Positions 36,754 to 47,821 of a DNA stretch of 64,000 bases are shown here, one piece after another. The translations under genes and the position numbers were made by a program. Each line of letters starts with the position of its first letter. Positions within the stretch are counted from its first letter, which is position 1. A model generated the notes under the pieces. The model was given only the letters and a program-made list of their open reading frames with translations, did not search any database and was not told the origin of the DNA. This DNA is from Deinococcus aquaedulcis (GTDB taxonomy: Bacteria > Deinococcota > Deinococci > Deinococcales > Deinococcaceae): assembly GCF_019693445.1 (NCBI RefSeq), contig NZ_JAHRBL010000001.1, positions 1-64,000 of the forward strand, written 5' to 3'.

Positions 36754-37320
36754 ATGCGCTCGCGGGGTGCCACCGTCTTCTTTCTTCCCCTGGCTGTGGT
36801 GGGGGCCCTGCTGGGCGCGTTTCTGGTCGCGCCGCGTCTGTCGGCCCCGGCCCCGGCCCAGCCCCACTCCACGCTGGTGGTGCTGGGTGCCGCCCAGTAC
36901 GCCGGGCACCCCAGCCCCGCCTTTCAGCGCCGCCTGGACCACGCCCTGAAGCTGTACCGCGCCGGCGGCGTGCGCACCGTGGTGGTCACAGGCGGGCGCC
37001 GCCCCGGTGATCCCTACACCGAAGGCGGCGTGGGCACCGCGTATCTGGCCGGGCGGGGCCTGCCCCCCCGCGCCCTGGTGGCCGAGGAGCGCAGCCGCAC
37101 CACTATTGAAAACCTGCGTAATGCCCGCGTGAGTTTGCCCCCCGGCACCCCCGTGACCCTGGTGACCGATGCAGCCCACGCCCCCCGCGCCCTGGCCCTG
37201 GCGCGCGCCCTGGGCCTGGACGCCAACGTGAGCCCCAGCCCCCTGAGCCCCCAGGTGAGCCGCCTGTACCTGCTGCGCGAGCGCCTGGCGCTGCTGGGGT
37301 ATGCGCTGCTGGGGGTGTGA
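36754..37320 (+). CDS. DUF218/YdcF-like membrane-anchored protein
   Basis: 188-aa protein with one N-terminal signal/anchor helix and a DUF218 domain: TLVVLGAAQY, VVVTGGRRPGDPYTEGGVG, EERSRTTIENLRNARV and VTLVTDAAHAPRALALAR. It is related to ElyC/SanA/YdcF proteins implicated in envelope or vancomycin-resistance functions; its biochemical role is unknown. The start is supported by extended -10 TGCTAGGCT ending 8 nt upstream. Confidence 0.82.
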   Translation: MRSRGATVFFLPLAVVGALLGAFLVAPRLSAPAPAQPHSTLVVLGAAQYAGHPSPAFQRRLDHALKLYRAGGVRTVVVTGGRRPGDPYTEGGVGTAYLAGRGLPPRALVAEERSRTTIENLRNARVSLPPGTPVTLVTDAAHAPRALALARALGLDANVSPSPLSPQVSRLYLLRERLALLGYALLGV

Positions 37321-37398
37321 AGAGGGGAATTGGGCAGTGGGTTGTAGGAAGTGGGAAAAGATGAGGGGCTGAAGCAGCTCCGGGTGTGTAAGGAAAAA

Positions 37399-37427
37399 GG
37401 TGAGTGGAAAAAGCTGTTCCACTCACC
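37399..37427. terminator. Bidirectional terminator hairpin between DUF218 gene and murJ
   Basis: Perfect 11-bp stem GGTGAGTGGAA (37399-37409) / TTCCACTCACC (37417-37427). An outer pair TGGGCAGTGG (37331-37340) / CCACTGCCCA (37426-37435) also matches. It lies between convergent stops (37320, 37443). Confidence 0.6.
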
Positions 37428-37442
37428 ACTGCCCACCTCCCC

Positions 37443-39056
37443 TTACCGCCTTAGTCGCCGCGTCACTGCTCCGACCTCAGGCAGTTTCAGGGCCAGGGCG
37501 CCGGCCAGATAGAGGGCCAAGCCCGCGCCGCCGGCCACCGCCAGCCCCAGGACCCCCTGCACGAAAAAGCCGGGGGCGGGGAGCACCTTGGCCAAGAGCC
37601 AGGCTGCCGCGCCCGCCAGCGCGGCCAGGGGCAACACGCGCGCCAGGTGGCTGGCCACTTCGCGCCCCGGAAAGCCCACATCGCGGCGGTACAGGTACAG
37701 CAGGGCGCCCGTCATCAGCACGCCGCTGATCGTGGTGCTCAGGCCAAAGCCACTTAAGCCCAGCGGGGGCACCAGCAGGCGGTACAGCGCCACCTCCAGC
37801 ACAAAGCCCAGGGCGCTCACCGTGACCGCCTCGCGGGTGCGTTCGCGGGCGTAGAAGGTGCGCAGCAGCACCGTCACCAGCGCCCAGGGCACTAGCGCCA
37901 GCGCCCAGCCGGTCAGGATGCCGCTGCCGGCAACGAACTTGTCCAGCGCCTCGGGCCCGGCAGGCACCTTGAGGTTCATCAGGCTGACCGCGTAGGGTGC
38001 CAGGACCACCAGCAGCGCGCTCATGGGCGCGGCCAGAAAGGTGGTGGTGCGGATCGTCTGGGCGGTGAGCTGCCGGAACAGGGCCCAGTCGCGGTCGGCC
38101 GCCGCCTGCGAAAAGCGCGGAAACACCGCCAGCACGGGGGAAACCACAAAGAGGCCGTTGACCATTGTGAACAGCGCCTCGGCGTTGGCGTAGCCCGTGG
38201 CCGTTCCCTTGGGAAACTGCTGCACGTTGGTGAGCAGGCTGGTCACGTAGACGTTCAGAATCTGCCGCGCGCCGGCCGTGAGGGTAAACGGCGCCATCTG
38301 CCGCAGCACCCGCCCCAGCGCCGGGTGCCCGCCCAACCGGGGAATGGGCAGCAGCCCAAAGCGGTGCAGGGCCGGCAGCTGCACCACCAGCTGCGCCACC
38401 CCGCCCAGCAGCCAGCCCACGCCCAGCCACGTGGCGGTGTCGGGCAGCAGGGCCAGCGCCGCGATGCTGGCGAGGTTAAAGGCGATGGGCGCAAAACTGC
38501 TCTCCCGGAAGTGCTCGTCGGCGTTCAGCAGGCCCATCGCCACGCTGGACAGGCTGATCAGCATGAGAAAGGGCATCACCAGCCGCGTCATGTAGAGCGC
38601 CACCTCGCGGTCCACGTTCGAGGTGCCCGAGAGCAGCAGGTCCACCACCAGGGGCGCGGCCAGAATGCCCAGCGCCATCAGCAGCAGGTTCACCGCGATC
38701 ATCACGCCGCTGAAGGTTTGCGCCAGTGCCCGCCGCCCCTGGGTGTCCAGCGATTTGTAGACCGGAATAAACGAATTGACCAGCGCCCCTTCGGCCAATA
38801 GTTCGCGCAGCAGGTTGGGCACCTTGACCGCCACGGTAAAGGCGTCAGTCAGGCGTTCGTCGAAAAGGTTGATGATCTGCTGGCGCAGAATGCCCGAGAG
38901 CCGCGAGCCCAGCGTGCCCAGCATCACGATGATGGTGTTGGCCCGCAGCGAGCGCCGGGGCGGCGCGGGTGGGGGAGCGGCGGGTGGCCCGGCGTCTTCG
39001 AACGACAGGTTGATTTCGGGTGGGGCAGGCGGCGGGCCTGAGGGCGGAAGACTCAC
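37443..39056 (-). CDS. murJ: Lipid II flippase MurJ
   Basis: 537-aa MOP-superfamily flippase with about 14 predicted helices that moves lipid II to the periplasmic face. MviN/MurJ features: NTIIVMLGTLGSRLSGILRQ near the first helix, GALVNSFIPVYKSL, and the large central TM bundle. A Pro-rich cytosolic N-terminal extension of about 35 aa precedes helix 1, absent in E. coli. The GTG start at 39056 is chosen because -10 TACAGT (39063-39068) lies 6 nt upstream. It completes the pathway from GlmU and MurA in this window. Confidence 0.91.
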   Translation of the reverse strand: MSLPPSGPPPAPPEINLSFEDAGPPAAPPPAPPRRSLRANTIIVMLGTLGSRLSGILRQQIINLFDERLTDAFTVAVKVPNLLRELLAEGALVNSFIPVYKSLDTQGRRALAQTFSGVMIAVNLLLMALGILAAPLVVDLLLSGTSNVDREVALYMTRLVMPFLMLISLSSVAMGLLNADEHFRESSFAPIAFNLASIAALALLPDTATWLGVGWLLGGVAQLVVQLPALHRFGLLPIPRLGGHPALGRVLRQMAPFTLTAGARQILNVYVTSLLTNVQQFPKGTATGYANAEALFTMVNGLFVVSPVLAVFPRFSQAAADRDWALFRQLTAQTIRTTTFLAAPMSALLVVLAPYAVSLMNLKVPAGPEALDKFVAGSGILTGWALALVPWALVTVLLRTFYARERTREAVTVSALGFVLEVALYRLLVPPLGLSGFGLSTTISGVLMTGALLYLYRRDVGFPGREVASHLARVLPLAALAGAAAWLLAKVLPAPGFFVQGVLGLAVAGGAGLALYLAGALALKLPEVGAVTRRLRR

Positions 39057-39146
39057 CTGGCCACTGTACTGCCGCCGCGCCGCACTGGGCCGAAAAGCAC
39101 GCGGGGCTGTGGGATGCCTGCCCACAGCCCCGCCGCCTCCGGTTTC

Positions 39147-39608
39147 TCAGTCCAGCGCTTCGTCCAGTGCCCGCGCGTGGCCGTCTGGGCCGATGAACAG
39201 ACGCCCAGCCCCGAACGTCACGCCCAGGGTTAACGGTTGCAGGTACGCCTGCAGGTGCCCTGGGAGCCCGCTCACGGTCAGGGGCGTGCGCGGGGCCGCC
39301 ACCAGCCGGTACATGCCGGGCTGTCCGGGCAGGCGGTCATACACAAAGGCGCCGCGCCGCTGCGGGGCAGTCAGATGCTCGTCGAAGCCGCCGGCCGGGG
39401 CGTTGGCCTCCTCGTGCTCGGGGCGGGTGTCAATCCAGACGTGAATGGCCTCCAGCAGTTCCTCGGACTGCAGCGCCGCTTGCGGCACCGTGTCGTCGCC
39501 CGCCGCCAGCAACTGCGCGATGTGCCCCTGCTCGTCGGCCGCAAACCAGTCGAACTCCACCCCCGCAATTTCCTCGCGGGTAATGACCGTGTGGGCGGCC
39601 GGCTCCAT
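39147..39608 (-). CDS. Hypothetical protein (153 aa)
   Basis: Acidic 153-aa protein starting MEPAAHTVITREEIAGVEFD, with DWFAADEQGHIAQLLAAGDD and a C-terminal stretch GAGRLFIGPDGHARALDEAL. No recognised family. Its ATG shares one base with the stop of the upstream gene (TAATG), so the two are coupled. Likely paired in function with the 143-aa protein. Confidence 0.7.
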   Translation of the reverse strand: MEPAAHTVITREEIAGVEFDWFAADEQGHIAQLLAAGDDTVPQAALQSEELLEAIHVWIDTRPEHEEANAPAGGFDEHLTAPQRRGAFVYDRLPGQPGMYRLVAAPRTPLTVSGLPGHLQAYLQPLTLGVTFGAGRLFIGPDGHARALDEALD

Positions 39609-40039
39609 TACGCCCGCCCGGGGTTGAGCAGGTTCTGCACCGGGTTGGGCTGGGCCGGAAAGGCCACCCGCACATGCACGGTGGTGCCGGGCACGGTGGC
39701 CGGGTCCACGTTGATCCAGTGGCTGGCCAGCACCGGGGGCGTGGGCTCGGGGTCAATGGCGCGCACCAGCACGCGGCCAGCGGCCGGGACGATGGCGCAC
39801 CAGCCGTCCTGCGCGGCGCCGAAGGCCCGGATGGGCAGCACGCTCTGCAGGGTCAGGTCGTCGGGGGTGGCCCAGTATTCAATAAGCAGGCTGGCGTGGG
39901 TGCGGCCCAGGTCCTCGGGGACCACGTCCAGCTGCACCTCCACGGCATCGGGCTTGCCGGGAACCAGATTCATCCAGCCGGGCACCACGAGGCGACCGCT
40001 GCGGGTGCTTTTAAACTGCTGCGCTGCGCTTTGGGTCAT
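39608..40039 (-). CDS. Hypothetical protein (143 aa)
   Basis: 143 aa, beta-rich by appearance: GRLVVPGWMNLVPGKPDAVE, DDLTLQSVLPIRAF and VLASHWINVDPATVPGTTVH. Start at 40039 with -10 TACTCT (40047-40052) 7 nt upstream. Translationally coupled to the 153-aa gene. I do not recognise a family; possibly an immunity- or scaffold-type soluble protein, but this is a guess and is not used as a call. Confidence 0.65.
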   Translation of the reverse strand: MTQSAAQQFKSTRSGRLVVPGWMNLVPGKPDAVEVQLDVVPEDLGRTHASLLIEYWATPDDLTLQSVLPIRAFGAAQDGWCAIVPAAGRVLVRAIDPEPTPPVLASHWINVDPATVPGTTVHVRVAFPAQPNPVQNLLNPGRA

Positions 40040-40125
40040 GGGGCTCAGAGTAGCGCGCGCTGGCCCCGCCGGTTTCCGGTGAAGGGTAAAGGGGCACCGT
40101 GGCCGCGCCGCAGCAGCACAAGTCA

Positions 40126-40151
40126 GGAGCACCCGGCGACCCGGATGCTCC
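40126..40151 (-). terminator. Hairpin after the small membrane-protein gene
   Basis: GGAGCACCCGG (40126-40136) / CCGGATGCTCC (40141-40151), one mismatch, just past the stop at 40171. Confidence 0.55.
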
Positions 40152-40170
40152 CCACCAGCCCTGCCCTTCC

Positions 40171-40308
40171 TTATTCCCGCTGCGCTGTGTGAATCAGGGC
40201 GCGCACGCCCAGAAAGCCCACCACGAAGAACAGCAGCGGCACGAGGTTGATGTTCAGTTCGGCGTCCTTTTCGGGTTCCAGCGCGTTCTGGCGGCGGTAG
40301 CGGATCAT
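40171..40308 (-). CDS. Small single-span membrane protein (45 aa)
   Basis: [19 protein letters not shown], then one hydrophobic helix ([18 protein letters not shown]) and a short tail, total 45 aa. The ATG at 40308 has -10 TACGCT (40316-40321) exactly 7 nt upstream, matching the leaderless pattern of neighbouring genes. Charge distribution suggests N-terminus inside. Function unknown; easily missed by length cut-offs. Confidence 0.6.
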   Translation of the reverse strand: MIRYRRQNALEPEKDAELNINLVPLLFFVVGFLGVRALIHTAQRE

Positions 40309-40481
40309 GGGCCCCAGCGTACGGCACCTCTGCTGGGCCCCGCCCCGCGCTGGCCTTTACCCAGGCTTGGGATTTTCGCTGTCCAGCCCCTGTGGCCCCC
40401 GGCAGCGGGCAGGCATTGCGCTGCCGGCCGCGCGGGGGTAGAACAGCGCCCGTGACCCCCACTGCCCACCTTCCGCCCACC

Positions 40482-41507
<1,026 letters not shown>

Positions 41508-41508
41508 G

Positions 41509-41580
41509 GAGAAGGGTGTAGGGCGTGGGTTGTGGGGTGTAGGAAGAGAGGGGCGTGGGGAGTAGGCAGTGGGAAGTGGG
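41509..41580 (+). repeat. GTGGG/TAGG-rich degenerate intergenic tract
   Basis: A G-rich run such as GTAGGGCGTGGGTTGTGGGG, repeated with variations. Similar tracts follow genes at 5079-5140 (as inverted arms), 27961-27990, 37331-37362, and on the minus strand at 31745-31785. They seem to be a family of short repeats found only between genes. Confidence 0.5.
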
Positions 41581-41583
41581 AAA

Positions 41584-41613
41584 GGCGGTGGCAGAGATGC
41601 CGCACGCCTTTTT
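41584..41613 (+). terminator. Terminator of tdh
   Basis: Imperfect stem GGCGGTGGC / GCCGCACGCC followed by TTTTTC (41609 onward). Confidence 0.55.
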
Positions 41614-41623
41614 CTTTGGTCTT

Positions 41624-43095
<1,472 letters not shown>

Positions 43096-43436
43096 GGCGC
43101 GCGGATGGTGCAGGTGGCGTCTCAGCGCGGCGGATAGTGCTTTGCTTAGTGCCCCGGTATAGCCCGAATCAGTGCCGATAGATTGCGCTTTAAAAGTTTA
43201 GACCGTACTCAGCGTCACCCGGACTGCCCAAATTGTCCGAACCATTGGTCGGAGCTACTGCCTCCCTCGTGCGATGCTCCCCCAGACTCGCGCGGTGGGA
43301 GCTGTCCCGGGACTCTGCAAGGGAGAGAGGCAAGAATGCCCTCCTGTTTGCCTCTCTGCACGCGATGTCTTGAAGCTGTCCACGCCACCGCGTACTTGGC
43401 CCTCCTCAGCGCACCCCTAGCTGAATTTTCCCCGCC
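43096..43436. other. Non-coding stretch between trpS and scpB
   Basis: About 340 bp, lower in GC than neighbours near 43140-43260, with no supported gene. A perfect 10-bp hairpin AGAGAGGCAA (43324-43333) / TTGCCTCTCT (43348-43357) is the only clear structure and might terminate scpB or trpS transcripts. Confidence 0.4.
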
Positions 43437-43973
43437 TCAACTCCTCAGCAGGTGGGCGAACCCAGTGTCGTCCAGCGGCGGCAGATCGGCCAGCGAGGTC
43501 AGCCCAAAGTCCAGCAGGAAGCGTTCAGTGGTGCCATACAGCAGGGGCTGACCTACCGAATCCGCCCGGCCCACCACCTTTACCAGTTCGCGTTCCTGCA
43601 GGGTCACGACGGTACTCGCACTGCCTCCCCGCATCGCCTCAATCTCGGCGCGCGTGACGGGCTGGCGGTAGGCGATGACAGCCAGCACCTCCAGCGCCGC
43701 GCTGCTCAGGGGCGGCAGCGGCGGCGGGGCCAGCAGCGGCGTCAGGTGACTGGCCAGGGCCGGGGGTACCACAAAGCGGTAGCCTCCTGCCACGGCCTCG
43801 ACTTGAAAGCCCAGTTCCGCCTTCTTAAGGCGAGCGCTGAAGGCTTCGACCTCGCGCCGCGCCGCCTCTTCAGGAAGGCCCAGGACGCTGGCCAGGTCCC
43901 CGGCGCTGACCGGTCGCCCGGCGGCCAGCAGGGCCGCGCCAATCAGGGCGCTCAGGGGCGGCGAGTCACTCAC
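43437..43973 (-). CDS. scpB: Segregation and condensation protein ScpB
   Basis: 178-aa winged-helix kleisin-associated subunit of the SMC-ScpAB condensin. Family signs: LIGAALLAAGRPVSAGDLAS, LSSAALEVLAVIAYRQPVTR, AEIEAMRGGSASTVVTLQER, and GQPLLYGTTERFLLDFGL. GTG start at 43973 overlaps the TGA of tsaC (GTGA), giving translational coupling. No scpA in the window. Confidence 0.92.
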   Translation of the reverse strand: MSDSPPLSALIGAALLAAGRPVSAGDLASVLGLPEEAARREVEAFSARLKKAELGFQVEAVAGGYRFVVPPALASHLTPLLAPPPLPPLSSAALEVLAVIAYRQPVTRAEIEAMRGGSASTVVTLQERELVKVVGRADSVGQPLLYGTTERFLLDFGLTSLADLPPLDDTGFAHLLRS

Positions 43974-44584
43974 AGAGGCGCGCGTTCCAGCCGCGCCAGC
44001 ACCTGCTGCGCTGGCAGGGCCCCCTCGCGCAGCACCCGCCCTTCTGGCAGCAGCAGCACCGTGCTGGGGACCCCCAGGCAGGGCACGTCGCCATCTGGCA
44101 GCACCATGTCGCCCAGATTCATCGCCAGAGCAGCCGCAAAGGTCAGGGCCGGGGCCTCCCCACTGGGGTTGCAACTGGTGGTTGCCAGCACCCCGCCCAC
44201 GGCGTTCAGCAGCGCCAGCGCCACCGGATGGTCTGGCACGCGAATCCCCACCCGGCCCTCGGGGGCCAGCAGGGGTGGGCACGCCGCGCTCGCGGGCAGC
44301 ACGGCCGTCAGCGGCCCCGGCCAGAAAGGGGTCAGCGCTTGGGCGAGGTCATCAAAGCCAGCGTCGGCGGCGACCAGGGACCGCGCCGCCTCGGCAGAGG
44401 CACACGATACCTGCACCGGCTTGTCGGCCACGCGGCCTTTCAGGTCATAGAGGCGGCGGATGCCGTCCGGGCGCTGCGGGTGGGCGGCTAGGCCCCAGAC
44501 GGTTTCGCTGGGGTAAGCCACCACCCCTCCGGCGTCCAGCACCTGCGCGGCACGCTGTAAATCGTGGGTGGAAACTATGGTCAT
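43970..44584 (-). CDS. tsaC: L-threonylcarbamoyladenylate synthase (TsaC/Sua5 family)
   Basis: 204-aa YrdC-domain protein that makes threonylcarbamoyl-AMP from Thr, bicarbonate and ATP for t6A modification of tRNA. VVAYPSETVWGLAAHPQRPD is the family N-terminal signature, DKPVQVSCAS contributes the substrate site, and GRVGIRVPDHPVALALL plus ATTSCNPSGEAP complete the fold. Length indicates the short TsaC form without the Sua5 C-terminal domain. It pairs with TsaB elsewhere in the window and is coupled to scpB. Confidence 0.92.
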   Translation of the reverse strand: MTIVSTHDLQRAAQVLDAGGVVAYPSETVWGLAAHPQRPDGIRRLYDLKGRVADKPVQVSCASAEAARSLVAADAGFDDLAQALTPFWPGPLTAVLPASAACPPLLAPEGRVGIRVPDHPVALALLNAVGGVLATTSCNPSGEAPALTFAAALAMNLGDMVLPDGDVPCLGVPSTVLLLPEGRVLREGALPAQQVLARLERAPL

Positions 44585-44650
44585 GGAAAGTCCAAAGTGT
44601 GAAGTGATGTAAGGCGGGCGCAAGACGCGCGCCCTATACTGCTTGATAGT

Positions 44651-45871
44651 ATGCCCGTCTTTGAATACCGCGTGCGTGACCGCTCCGGCAAGGTGCTGAA
44701 GTCCCAGATGGAAGCCGAGACGGCCACCCAGGTTCGTGACGCCCTGCGCGCCAAGAACCTGATGATCGTCGAGATCAAGCCGCCCAAGAGCGGCCTGAAC
44801 GCCGACATCAAGATTCCCTTTCTGGACAACCGGCCGCCCAGCCTGAAGCAGGTGGCCATCTTCAGCAAGCAGCTCGCCACGCTGATCAACGCCGGGGTAC
44901 CGCTGGTGCAGTCGCTGGCGATTCTGCAAAAGCAGATTGAGCACAAGGGCTTTCAGGGTGTAGTGAAGGAAATGCGCACCGAGGTGGAATCGGGCACGCC
45001 GCTCAGCGAGACCCTGGTCAAGCATCCCAAGATCTTTAATCGCCTTTTTGTGAACCTGGTTCGCGCTGGGGAGACCAGCGGCACGTTGGATACAGTGTTA
45101 GAGCGAATCGCCAGTTTTCAGGAAAAAGAATTGGCCCTGCGGGGCAAGATCAAGAGCGCCTTGACTTACCCAGTAGTGGTGCTGGTCTTCGCTATCCTTA
45201 TTACCTATTTCTTGCTGACCACGATTGTGCCGCAGTTTGCAGGCATTCTAGCCCAGCTGAATGCGCCGTTACCAATGATTACCCGTGTGCTAATGGCAGT
45301 GTCGGATTTTCTCAGAAGCTCTGGTCTCATCATCTTTGCCATAGTGGCTGGCCTTGTCTTCGCATATCGTGCATACTACAAGACCCCCAAGGGTCGCTTT
45401 GTCATCGATGAGATCAAATTGAAGATTCCTATCTTCGGAAACCTTCTTCAAAAAAGTGCCATCAGCTCCTTTGCCCGCACCTTCGGCCTGCTGATCAGCA
45501 GCGGGGTGAATATCATCGAAAGCCTGGAAATCACCAAAGGCACCGCGAACAACGCCATTGTGGAAGAGAGCATTGAGAACGCCAAGAATGTGGTGATGGT
45601 AGGCGAGCAGATGAGTTCCAGTCTCGCCACCAGCAAGGTCTTCCCGCCAATGGTGGTCAGCATGATCAGCATTGGCGAAGAGACGGGCTCGCTGGACGAC
45701 ATGCTGAACAAGGTGGGCGACTTCTATGACCGCGAAGTAGACGAAGCTGTGGACAGCATGACGGCTGCCATCGAGCCACTGATGATCGTCTTCCTGGGCG
45801 GTATCGTCGGGGTGATTGTGGCGGGGATGTTCCTTCCTATGTTCAGCATCATTGGCCAGCTCAGCCAGTAA
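44651..45871 (+). CDS. pilC: Type IV pilus inner-membrane platform protein PilC (GspF family)
   Basis: 406-aa T2SF-family platform protein that supports pilus assembly. Two homologous cytosolic halves (AIFSKQLATLINAGVPLVQS; SSFARTFGLLISSGVNIIES) and three TM helices are visible, plus GEETGSLDDMLNKV near the end. -10 TATACT (44635-44640) lies 10 nt upstream of the ATG. No other pilus genes are adjacent. The segment about 45050-45450 uses AT-rich codons and has much lower GC than either flank. Confidence 0.93.
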   Translation: MPVFEYRVRDRSGKVLKSQMEAETATQVRDALRAKNLMIVEIKPPKSGLNADIKIPFLDNRPPSLKQVAIFSKQLATLINAGVPLVQSLAILQKQIEHKGFQGVVKEMRTEVESGTPLSETLVKHPKIFNRLFVNLVRAGETSGTLDTVLERIASFQEKELALRGKIKSALTYPVVVLVFAILITYFLLTTIVPQFAGILAQLNAPLPMITRVLMAVSDFLRSSGLIIFAIVAGLVFAYRAYYKTPKGRFVIDEIKLKIPIFGNLLQKSAISSFARTFGLLISSGVNIIESLEITKGTANNAIVEESIENAKNVVMVGEQMSSSLATSKVFPPMVVSMISIGEETGSLDDMLNKVGDFYDREVDEAVDSMTAAIEPLMIVFLGGIVGVIVAGMFLPMFSIIGQLSQ

Positions 45872-45889
45872 ACGGCAAGAAGGACTTCA

Positions 45890-45913
45890 GGGCTCCCTAG
45901 CGGAGCTCTTTTT
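45890..45913 (+). terminator. Terminator of pilC
   Basis: GGCTCC / GGAGCT stem (G-T at the end) followed by CTTTTTC, about 20 nt after the stop. Confidence 0.65.
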
Positions 45914-45942
45914 CATGGTTAAGTCGAGAGTCACAGGTGAAT

Positions 45943-45984
45943 GGAGCAGGGCCGCTCAGCAGGGTTACTGAGCGGCCCTGCTCC
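45943..45984 (-). terminator. Long perfect hairpin after the RHH gene
   Basis: 17-bp perfect stem (45943-45959 / 45968-45984) with an 8-nt loop, 10 nt past the minus-strand stop and facing the pilC terminator. Confidence 0.65.
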
Positions 45985-45993
45985 ACAGCGGCC

Positions 45994-46218
45994 TTACTCC
46001 TCTTCGTCCAGCTCCTCGGCGTCCAAGATGGCGCGGTAATCTTCCAGATGTTCGCCCTCACCCAGTTCCCGGGCAATTTTCTCGATGGCCAAGCGCACCA
46101 CCTCACTTTTGCTGATCAGCCGCTCGGGGCTGGACAGTTCATAGGCAGTGCGGGTCAGCAAGGCGTCCTGCTCATCGCTGATGACCACTTGCAGCCGTTT
46201 GCGTTCCTTCTTGGGCAT
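45994..46218 (-). CDS. Ribbon-helix-helix DNA-binding protein (small regulator)
   Basis: 74 aa: MPKKERKRLQVVISDEQDAL starts a short beta strand (RLQVVIS) and two helices (SKSEVVRLAIEKIARELG), typical of CopG/MetJ-type RHH dimers. The C-terminus is strongly acidic (DAEELDEEE). Start at 46218 with GGAG upstream. The target operator is unknown; it lies between pilC and murA, and inverted repeats upstream could be its sites. Confidence 0.75.
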   Translation of the reverse strand: MPKKERKRLQVVISDEQDALLTRTAYELSSPERLISKSEVVRLAIEKIARELGEGEHLEDYRAILDAEELDEEE

Positions 46219-46490
46219 GCCTCTCCTGAACACGGTACCGCGCCGGAAACCAGCGAACATGAAGACTGGGGCGGGGCCGTGCGCGCAGCCTAGCACGCAC
46301 CCTGAGGCGCCTCAACATGAGACGCCACATCAGCCTGGGCTGATGATTCACCTCATCCGCCCTGAAGGCTGACACGGTATGGTCGGTGTGGACACATCTT
46401 GAGCGTGATGTGTAACATGCACCTGTACCGCGCTCACGATCTCCCCGGCGCACCCCTGCGGCGCGACCCCCCATCAAGGATGACTCACCC
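46219..46490. promoter_or_regulatory. RHH/murA divergent regulatory region with several inverted repeats
   Basis: Contains TGAGGCGCCTCA near 46303-46314, CATCAGCC/GGCTGATG (46328-46345) and ACACATC (46392-46398) / GATGTGT (46407-46413). The murA start follows AAGGATG. These palindromes may be operators; no regulator is proven. Confidence 0.45.
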
Positions 46491-47768
46491 ATGCAATTGA
46501 CCCCACTGCACCTTCAGGGAGGCCGCGAGCTGCGCGGCGAAATCGCCGTCCAGGGCAGCAAGAATGCTGCGCTGCCCATCATTGTTGCCAGCCTGCTGAG
46601 TGCCGAGAAGATCACCCTGCGTGGCGTGCCGCGCCTGAGCGACGTGCACACCATTCTTGAGTTGCTGGCGCACCTGGGCACCCAGCACGTGTGGGTGGGG
46701 CCCAACGACCTGGAACTGCAGACCCCGCGCATCGTGAACACTGATGCACCCTACGCGCTGGTCAGCAAGATGCGCGCCAGCTTTATCGTGCTGGGGGCTA
46801 TCCTAGCCCGCGCCGGGGAAGCCACAGTGTCCATGCCGGGCGGCTGTGCCTGGGGCCCGCGTCCGGTGGATCAGCACGTCAAGGCCCTGCGCGCGCTGGG
46901 CGCCGAGATCACCGAGGACGGTGGCAACTTCACGGCGGTGCGCCAGGGGAGCCTGAGCGGCCACTTCATCTTCGAACTGCTGACCGTGGGCGGCACACAC
47001 AATGCGATTCTGGCCAGCGTGCTGGGCGACGGTGTGGTGACCCTGGAGAACGCCAGCATTGACACCGACGTGGTGGAACTGGTCGAGTTCCTGAACCGCA
47101 TGGGCGCGGATATTCAGGGCGCAGGCACCAACACCCTGACCATCCGGGGCGTGGCGGCCCTGCGCGGCGGCGAATACACCGTGATTCCCGACCGCATTGA
47201 GGCCGGCACCTTCATGATGCTGGCCGCCGCCACCCGCAGCTGCCTGACCCTGACCAACGTGCGCCCCGAGCACCTGCGCGCGGTCACGGGCAAGCTGCAA
47301 GAAATGGGCGTGTCGGTGATGGAGGGTGGCCAGACCGTGGTGGTGGACGCCCGCGAGCGGACGCTGAAGCCCGTGAACATCACCACCCAGAGCTACCCCG
47401 GCTTCCCCACCGACCTGCAGCCGCAGATGAGTGCTCTGCTAGCCACGGTACCCGGCACCAGTGTGGTGCAGGACCCTGTGTACCCTGATCGCCTGACCCA
47501 TGTGGCCGAACTGCACCGCATGGGCGCCAACATCACGGTCAGTGGCTACACGCAGGTCATCCAGGGTGGACAGCTTCACGCGGCGCCCGTGAAGGCAGCG
47601 GACCTGCGCGCGGGTGCAGCCCTGTTTATTGCCGCCCTGACCTGCGAAGGACAGACAGTGATTGATGGCGTGCAGTACCTCAACCGTGGTTACGAGCGCC
47701 TCGTGGAGCGGCTGCAGGGCGTGGGTGCCCAGGTGGCCCAGCCAGATCTGGCCCTGGCCATGGACTGA
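46491..47768 (+). CDS. murA: UDP-N-acetylglucosamine 1-carboxyvinyltransferase
   Basis: 425-aa MurA that transfers enolpyruvate from PEP to UDP-GlcNAc, the first committed peptidoglycan step. GSKNAALPI (about 22-30) gives the catalytic Lys, and the fosfomycin-target Cys is in MPGGCAWGPRPVDQH (about 118-122). Both EPSP-like domains are complete (RGYERLVERL near the end). Fosfomycin sensitivity would be predicted. A terminator follows 20 nt after the stop. Confidence 0.95.
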   Translation: MQLTPLHLQGGRELRGEIAVQGSKNAALPIIVASLLSAEKITLRGVPRLSDVHTILELLAHLGTQHVWVGPNDLELQTPRIVNTDAPYALVSKMRASFIVLGAILARAGEATVSMPGGCAWGPRPVDQHVKALRALGAEITEDGGNFTAVRQGSLSGHFIFELLTVGGTHNAILASVLGDGVVTLENASIDTDVVELVEFLNRMGADIQGAGTNTLTIRGVAALRGGEYTVIPDRIEAGTFMMLAAATRSCLTLTNVRPEHLRAVTGKLQEMGVSVMEGGQTVVVDARERTLKPVNITTQSYPGFPTDLQPQMSALLATVPGTSVVQDPVYPDRLTHVAELHRMGANITVSGYTQVIQGGQLHAAPVKAADLRAGAALFIAALTCEGQTVIDGVQYLNRGYERLVERLQGVGAQVAQPDLALAMD

Positions 47769-47788
47769 GCTGGGGTTGGAGGGAGGAG

Positions 47789-47821
47789 GGCAGGCCGGAG
47801 TCAACGCTCTGGTCTGCCTTT
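47789..47821 (+). terminator. Terminator of murA
   Basis: GGCAGGCCGGAG (47789-47800) / CTCTGGTCTGCC (47807-47818), G-T pairs tolerated, followed by TTTCTTCT. Confidence 0.7.
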
